From Symbiodinium sp. CCMP2592 (lineage: Eukaryota > Sar > Dinophyceae > Suessiales > Symbiodiniaceae), in the NCBI GenBank assembly GCA_905221615.1, contig CAJNDT010006006.1, positions 211,474 to 275,473 on the forward strand: a DNA stretch of 64,000 bases. The letters run 5' to 3'. Positions 58,535 through 64,000 of this stretch are shown piece by piece (the first letter of the stretch is position 1; every line of letters begins with the position of its first letter). The notes under the pieces were generated by a model that was not told the origin of the DNA, did no database searches, and was given only the letters and a program-made list of their open reading frames with translations. The translations under genes and the position numbers were made by a program.

Positions 58535-58551
58535 GTAAAGCTAAGCTTTAC
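58535..58551. repeat. 8-bp-arm palindrome GTAAAGCT-A-AGCTTTAC
   Basis: Perfect inverted repeat with a 1-nt centre, 57 nt after the last trailer hairpin. It could mark the element's 3' end or a transcription/processing signal. Confidence 0.6.
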
Positions 58552-58989
58552 ACCTTTATGTTACAGTATGCTTTCCGCCTGGAGAGGGAACTGAAACACA
58601 AGTGGGCAACTTTCAAGCAAAAGTTTTCAGTTGAAGATCCGTTTGCGTTTCGTGCGTGTTCTGCTCTTTTCATTGAAGCTGTCTTCAGGCTAGAGATGTA
58701 TAGATTCTCTTCAAGTCGCAGATGTAGCTCAATACTCCGCTAATTCGACCAAGAGCAATAACAGGCTTGTAGATTGCCGACTCCACGGCCATGCAGCTCT
58801 ACGTGTTTTAAATTTGTGCCTGGTTGAAACACTGAATGTTACACATCCAGGTGCCTGTCTGTTTCACGTATCACTTGCATGTATCCATGCCTGTTGCTCA
58901 AGGTTCTAGTGCAGTGGACTACAGCTGTGCGCCTGTAGCAAAAGAGACACCTGAGTGCCTGTGTTCCTGTACGCCTAGCGAGGGAATAC
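58552..58989. other. No supported gene
   Basis: Includes the second copy of the 17-nt repeat (58806-58822). A frame from 58507 to 58743 has no motif. Probably 3' untranslated or flanking sequence of the copia element. Confidence 0.45.
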
Positions 58990-59108
58990 ACGTCCAGGTT
59001 ACATCTCAAGGGGGGGGAGGGGGGGAGGGGGGAGGGGGGCAGAAAGGGGTGGAGGAAAAAAAGAGGGGGGAGGAGGCCTGGGAGGGGGCGGGTAGGCCCG
59101 CAAATCAA
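58990..59108. repeat. G-rich purine tract
   Basis: Runs of 6-9 G separated by A (ggggggggaggggggg, ggagggggg), similar in character to the purine/G-rich tract at 45640-45730 upstream of the element. It could form G-quadruplexes. Confidence 0.7.
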
Positions 59109-59224
59109 AGAAAATGAGGGGAGGCCGGGCAAGGGGGTGGCAAACGAGCGCAAAAACAGGGTGTCACCAAACACTTAGGTAACCACCAAAACGCCTGGGC
59201 CTGTGGCCTCGGCGGATTATGTAT

Positions 59225-59388
59225 TCTTGTGTAGATGCATATATTTAGATGTGTATATATGTATATATGTATATATGTATATATGTATATATGTATAAAT
59301 GTATATATGTATATGTGTACACGTGTTTTGTGTATATATGTGTACGTGTACATATGTATATGTGTATGTATGTATGCATGCATGCATG

Positions 59389-59425
<37 letters not shown>

Positions 59426-59630
59426 AAATGTATATATGTACATAAGTAATTATGTGCATGTTTATATACGTATATGTGTATATATGTATAGATGTATATA
59501 TGTACATCTGTACTTTTGTATATGTACATACATATGTATGTTTTATACGTGTTATATGTATATGTGTACATATGTAGAAATGTATACATGTGTATATGTA
59601 TACTTGTATATTTGTATATATGTCTATGTG
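59225..59630. repeat. TG/TA microsatellite
   Basis: About 400 bp of tatatgtatatatg, tgtacatatg and a pure (TA)n block at 59395-59423. Mirrors 43450-43615. Long frames on both strands (up to 366 codons on the minus strand, including the next array) are translations of repeats. Confidence 0.9.
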
Positions 59631-59639
59631 CATTCGCGC

Positions 59640-59890
59640 TCTTGTGCCCTTGTGCCCGTATGCCCTCATGCCCTTGTGCCCTTGTGCCCTTGTGCCCTTG
59701 TGCCCTTGTGCCCCTGTGCCCTTGTGCCCTTGTGCCCTTGTGCCCTTGTGCCCTTGCCGTGCCCTTGCCGTGCCCTTGCCGTGCCCTTGCCGTGCCCTTG
59801 CCGTGCCCTTGTGGTGCCCTTGTGGTGCCCTTGCCGTGCCCTTGCCGTGCCCTTGCCGTGCCCTTGTGCCCTTGTGCCCTTGCGCCCTTT
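59640..59890. repeat. GCCCTTGT octanucleotide and GCCCTTGCCGT 11-mer array
   Basis: First about 14 GCCCTTGT units (to 59750), then about ten 11-bp units GCCCTTGCCGT with two GCCCTTGTGGT variants (59751-59870), then octamers again. Same strand orientation as 43191-43358. Confidence 0.95.
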
Positions 59891-62035
59891 TGCCCGGGAT
59901 CACTGGGGGACCTCTCTCCATATTGCACAGTATTGCCATGGCACGATAAAGATACTGTAGCAATGCCGCAGGAGTACTGAAACGGTAGAAAAGTGAGTTC
60001 GTCAAAGAGACCCTCATCGTGACAGCAACACACATGTCGCCCAAGGCGATCTTATGTTGCGAATGACAATGGCAAGTCCAGCGCGCAGCAAATGTCCGTC
60101 GTTTTTCTAGGTGTCTCAGCAGACTTACAGTCCGGATGGACAAACGGATTAGCTGGTACCATGGATAGATAGTTGCATTCTGACTAAGACGGTCAAAAAA
60201 CCTGCTGCAACCGAATCCTGCCAATATAAAGATTTTTGAAAAGACCATTCTTCCTGGCCTCCGTGTCTTCATCTTAAATCCTTGAACGGACCTGGATTCC
60301 GGGCAACCATTACACATAAGGCATTGTGGTTTTTTGAAGGATGGTACAAAAATCCTTCTTTTCTGAAACTTCTAAGGCCCACAGTTTATGAGGCTCTCAC
60401 TAGTTGTTGCGTAGACTCACGTTTGGTCAGTGTATATATGGCTTCTTCTTGGCCACTGGCGAGCTTGCATTTGGCGTTTGTGTTCAGGGATCCTGCTACA
60501 CAATTTGCCGTCCGCTTCAGCCCTTGTACTTAGTGGCTTCGTAGTCGAATAAGCTGTTTTGCGGTACGGAACCTCTCGTTCCGTAGGACAAGTAAAATAA
60601 CGAGCTGCAACTATGGCCCTAAACCCCCACATCCTCACCCCTCAGCCCGAGGACTTATTCATTTGCGGGTTCCTGGTGGATTTCTAAACAGTTGGCTGCT
60701 CGCGCTGAGAGTGGTGAAATTCGAAGCCCCTGTTGGGTACCTTTACGGGCAGGGTTCTACGAAACTTAAGATATTTCTCAATGTGTTTTGAACATCCCAT
60801 AGTCATTCGGGTTTGAAGTTTTTAGCTTCCTGCCGACTTTGCTGCTGTGACTAGACGCTGCCAGCCAGACAGCCGCACCAAGTCCGGCGATGTTTATGGC
60901 TCGAATTATTCCGGGGTTTGTCTACCCAACCTCTGGTGTGACGCATGGTAAAGAAGAGGGCTTTAACACAAGAGAGGACTGTAAGCACGGCCTCGCGTAA
61001 TAATTATCCGAAAATCCTGAGCTCGGAAACCTATATAGACCCTAAACCGGCGGTAGATGTGAAAAGCCTAAACCGCCAGAATGCGTTTTTTGTTTACTAT
61101 CAGGCACTTTGGTTGGGCTTCTGCAACATAGTATAGGGCCAATAGAGTTTTTGGAGCATACTATACTATAGCTATAGTAAGCAGCCCTGTGAAGCAATAG
61201 CGGTAATTATTGAGGTTTCTACATTACTAAACTTTGCCAGTACTTGAACCAGACGATGCTGTAAGGGACAGTCCAACATTACAACGCTGGTAGTTTTTGT
61301 TCGTATTATTTTGTGGTTATCCGCTATTATGGTTTCTGTTACAGAGATCTGCAAAGTCTGTATATACGCCTACCGGGGTAGAGAGTATTCCTCAAGGTTA
61401 CGTTCCACACTTGAGACGCACCGGGCTCAGGGCACCTGAAGAAGCTCGAATATGTCATGTTTGCGCAGCTCAAACCATTAGACCGGTATCAGGGTGCAAA
61501 GTAAGGCTGACAGGGAACATTAGGGGGATGCTCGATAAAACCCTCATAACTAAGCCCCCAAAAACCCAGTCAAACTATATACTGATATATACCCTCCAAG
61601 AAGATTCTGCAAGCCATTCAGAGAACCGGCATGTTTCAGCGTTGTGGTTTAGGATGCCCGTCCTTCTCCATCTTCAAGCGCTCACACCGTCGCAGCCAAT
61701 CGATGCAACTATGTCTTTTGCAGAGACATGTCTAGCAGCACTGAGATACTAGAGGACCTTAAACTTATGAGTCCAGGAGCATCCTACACCAAGAAGCCCC
61801 AAACAAGACCCACGGGAGGATGTAAAGAACAGCACCCCTGAAGAAGCTGCTTATCTTAAGCTACATACATGAGTCTAGCAGGATACCTTTTTAAAGAGCT
61901 GTGTTTGTTGGGCCTTTTATAAGAAACTACAGGCTTGCTTGGAACTGCATACTGAGCTGTTAGGAAGCTAAGCTGCCAAAAACCTCACGTATCGTGGAGG
62001 TTTGAGTTTTGTAGGATCGCCAAATCGGGGAACCC
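59891..62035. other. No supported gene
   Basis: Longest frame is 151 codons (61297-61752), with unremarkable composition and no motif. At 61125-61190 there is a palindromic AT-rich word (atactatactatagctatagta). No terminal repeats recognised. Confidence 0.4.
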
Positions 62036-62090
62036 AAAACCCCTAAACCCTAAACCCTAAACCCTAAACCCCTAAACCCCTAAACCCCTG
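62036..62090. repeat. CCCTAAA telomere-like tract
   Basis: cccctaaaccctaaaccctaaaccctaaacccctaaacccctaaa: four perfect CCCTAAA units and diverged neighbours. Confidence 0.85.
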
Positions 62091-62242
62091 AAACCCGAAA
62101 CTCGGGCCCCTGAGCCCCTACAACCCTGCAGCCCCGAAGATCTGAAGCAGGCTAAGGCCTTTCAGGGTTGATTTGAGGTTTGAAAGTTCAGGGGCTTTGG
62201 GTTTTGGGGGTTCTGGTGTTAAGGTTTAAGGGTTTAAGAGTC

Positions 62243-62332
62243 TTATTTAGGGGTTACCTACACTATGTTGGGGGATTCCTTATTATACCCTTAGTAGGAT
62301 GGGCCCCCAAAACCCTATTCAAATTAAACCCT
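62243..62332. mobile_element. MITE family C copy
   Basis: tatttaggggttacctacactatgttgggggattccttattataccc...gggcccccaaaaccctattcaaatta. Right end shortened. Confidence 0.65.
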
Positions 62333-62380
62333 CGGGCGCCTGACAGACTCTGATTCATGGAAATGGCACTTCAAAAACCT

Positions 62381-62480
62381 TAGTAGCTGAGTGGATACAC
62401 TTTACACTTTTGGGATTATCTTAAATTGACCACTATAAAACTAAAATGTATACTTTGAGGGGCTTATGAACTCAGCAACC
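62381..62480. mobile_element. MITE family I copy 2
   Basis: Left tagtagctgagtggatacac and right ggcttatgaactcagcaacc are inverted. The interior has tttacacttttgggattatc once and a diverged second half, so it is the unexpanded form of 36942-37130. Confidence 0.75.
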
Positions 62481-62504
62481 TCGAAAACCGAACACAACCT
62501 AATA

Positions 62505-62573
62505 ATATAGAAGCCTGAGTAATTACCGTTGTTAGTCCTTAGGGTTCCGTAGTATAGTTATACTATAAAGGAG
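62505..62573. mobile_element. MITE family C remnant
   Basis: taatatagaagcctgagtaattaccg...ggttccgtagtatagttatactataaaggaggcc. Worn on both ends. Confidence 0.5.
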
Positions 62574-63473
62574 GCCGAAACCCGAACCTTCGCTCACTCC
62601 CAGGCTACATCCCAAAGCCCAGTCTCAAGAAACCGTTTCCTGGGAAACACAGACCTGCATAGTTAGAACAGGGCTGGGGGGGGTATACTATACAGTAGCT
62701 GCGATAAGAGCCCCGAAGAATAAGATTGCTAATTATGGCGACCCCTGAGCTTTGAACCAAGGATTAGCATTGCTACTTGTTCCGACCGAGCTGCTACCCG
62801 ATCTCTGCAGAAGCTTCGTAAGAAGTTGATTGCCACTCTTTCCAGACAGCTCAGGGTTTAAAGGACCGTGATTAAAGACATGAGTTTGGGTGCAAGTGGC
62901 TTATGGCCTAAATACTGCAGGTGGGGTTCTCTACAAGTGCTTCCAGCATGGTTTAGTGGCTCTTTATTGCCTCTACAAGAGACTTCATACGGTCTCTGCT
63001 CGGGCTTTGCAAGGGTTCTGTAAGGGTGCAATACATTGTGTGCCTCTGAGGGTTCCTTTTAATTGCTACTCTTTCGTGGATTTCGGGTTTGGGTAGGGTT
63101 TGGGGCTGAGGGACGAATGCTGTACTGCAGTAATGTTAAGTACCTTCTTTAAAATGGTCACAACCTACTACTTTCCAGGGTTTGGAGTTACAGTTGTTTA
63201 TGAGGTCTTCCATTCTGGATATTCGAATTTAGGATGCAAGGTACAATACGGCATGTGGGCATCTGCTTGGCTCTAAACCCTATCCGTTATCATCAGAAGG
63301 AACCCTAAACCCCTGAATCCCAAGAGTTCGTGGTTGCGTGTCGATGTCGCGGCGCCGCACAGTTTTGAAAAAATGAGCTCGGGCCTGGACTAACCCCAGG
63401 GCATGCACTTACTACTTACCCAGAGCGCCCAAAGATCCTAAGGCCAAAACCGAAGACTACCTGTTTGAATAAG
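62574..63473. other. No gene seen
   Basis: About 900 bp with no supported coding frame. A 68-codon frame at 62890-63096 has no motif. Confidence 0.4.
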
Positions 63474-63516
63474 TAAGGAATATTCGCCAATTAAGGCGTA
63501 TTGGGCTCTCCGGCGC
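63474..63516. mobile_element. MITE family J, right-half remnant
   Basis: taaggaatattcgccaattaaggcgtattgggctctccggcgc matches the right half of 4543-4658. Confidence 0.6.
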
Positions 63517-63712
63517 AACATTCCAGAAAGGACTCATATCGAAAACATACCCCAGGTGCTCTGCATCGTGAGGTTTAGGGCTTAGGGTTGACGGGTTTAG
63601 GGATGTACCTGTGGAAGGAAGGAGTGTTGTTAACCCGACGATCCTTCACAGCTGTGTTTATCGCACCATTCACAGGGACTGAGGGTAGTTACAACCAAAG
63701 CTTAATAGAGTT

Positions 63713-63834
63713 CCCAGACCCCGGCAGAATCCAAAAAGTAGATCCCTTAATGGGGGTTCCTAGAAAGTACCCTTAGTAGTATAGGGCCCCAAATTAGGGG
63801 ATCTACTTTCTAGATCCTCCAAAGGGGGTCTGGG
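63713..63834. mobile_element. MITE family A copy, well preserved
   Basis: CCCAGACCCC...GGGGGTCTGGG. The interior is nearly identical to 5284-5405. Flanks taatagag / taatagtc may be an imperfect 8-bp target duplication if the element is counted from the preceding TT. Confidence 0.85.
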
Positions 63835-64000
63835 TAATAGTCTACCCCAAAAACCTATTCGAATCATTCTCAAACTTTCACCCTAGGCCGTAGACAATCA
63901 ATCCCCAAGCGGGTTTGCTTGAACCCTCAACCCCAGGCCCGCACGCTAAACCGTAAGCCGTAAACCCTCAAACTTGAGCCTTCAACCCTCACCAAGCCTC

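Larger units (their letters stand above)
45753..58551 (+). mobile_element. Large copia-type retrotransposon with a second, EEP-type ORF
   Basis: Seen: one intact 2797-codon Gag-Pol ORF (45891-54284) in Ty1/copia order (integrase before RT), a 162-nt gap, then a second ORF (54447-58087 with one frameshift and a possible readthrough extension to 58333). Small hairpins of one family mark leader, ORFs and trailer, which is why I set the limits at the outermost hairpins. LTRs and target duplication were not found, so the true ends are unknown. The intact first ORF implies recent activity. The second ORF with a nuclease-like domain is not part of the standard copia plan. Confidence 0.75.

Noticed and set aside
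45396..58989. Search by eye for long terminal repeats flanking the copia element
   Set aside because: No convincing direct repeat was found beyond the 17-nt word, which lies after both ORFs and not at the two ends. A self-comparison is needed; a match over 100 bp would define LTRs.
59217..60317. 366-codon open frame on the minus strand, and several plus-strand frames up to 241 codons
   Set aside because: They translate the octamer/11-mer and TG/TA arrays (Gly-Thr-Arg-Ala and Tyr-Ile-Tyr-Thr runs) and are open in several frames at once.
1..64000. CRISPR arrays, tRNA and rRNA genes, spliced-leader genes
   Set aside because: The direct repeats are contiguous tandem arrays without unique spacers, and I recognised no tRNA cloverleaf, rRNA core or spliced-leader sequence by eye.

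Overview
The window looks like nuclear DNA of a dinoflagellate, most likely a Symbiodiniaceae-like lineage. This is an inference from four things: degenerate TTTAGGG/CCCTAAA (plant/alveolate-type telomere) repeats scattered throughout; a very low density of intact genes; a Ty1/copia-type polyprotein whose gag part carries Lys/Gly-rich tracts instead of a CCHC zinc knuckle; and a tyrosine-recombinase retroelement with an RT of the kind I associate with dinoflagellate genomes. I recognise no rRNA, tRNA, CRISPR array or bacterial-type operon.

Layout. 1-25 kb: gene-poor DNA crowded with short non-autonomous inverted-repeat elements (MITEs). I sort them into about ten families by terminal repeats (called A-J here), several nested in one another, plus telomere-like tracts. 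Between 11.8 and 16.1 kb are exon-like coding fragments in different frames, including a Met-Pro-Gly-Gln repeat; I cannot join them into one gene. 25.06-32.75 kb: a degraded DIRS-like retroelement in the order tyrosine recombinase - Gag - cytosine-methyltransferase-like domain - 2OG/Fe(II)-dioxygenase-like domain - reverse transcriptase - RNase H, cut by several single-base frameshifts. 33.1-33.75 kb: a possible GNAT acetyltransferase fragment. 33.75-43.1 kb: more MITEs, microsatellites and one coding relic with an in-frame TGA.

43.2-45.4 kb: an octanucleotide array, TG/TA microsatellite, and a minisatellite of about 22 x 70 bp whose unit holds three successive palindromes. 45.75-58.55 kb: a large copia-type retrotransposon with an uninterrupted 2797-codon Gag-PR-IN-RT-RH polyprotein and a second ORF ending in an endonuclease/exonuclease/phosphatase (EEP)-like domain. 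About 20 copies of a 16-nt hairpin, with compensatory stem changes and a TCAG/ACAG loop, are sprinkled through leader, both ORFs and trailer. 59.2-59.9 kb: TG/TA microsatellite followed by the same octanucleotide array as at 43.2 kb, in mirrored order. 59.9-64 kb: gene-poor, MITE-rich DNA.

The points most worth following up are (1) the dispersed covarying hairpins of the copia element; (2) in-frame UGA-CUA stop contexts at a Gag/Pol-like junction in the DIRS-like element and at the end of the copia second ORF, both followed by open frame; (3) a retroelement carrying both a methyltransferase-like and a TET/JBP-like dioxygenase domain; and (4) a copia element with its own EEP-type ORF preceded by a splice-acceptor-like tract. 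Family names rest on motif reading by eye, with no database search.
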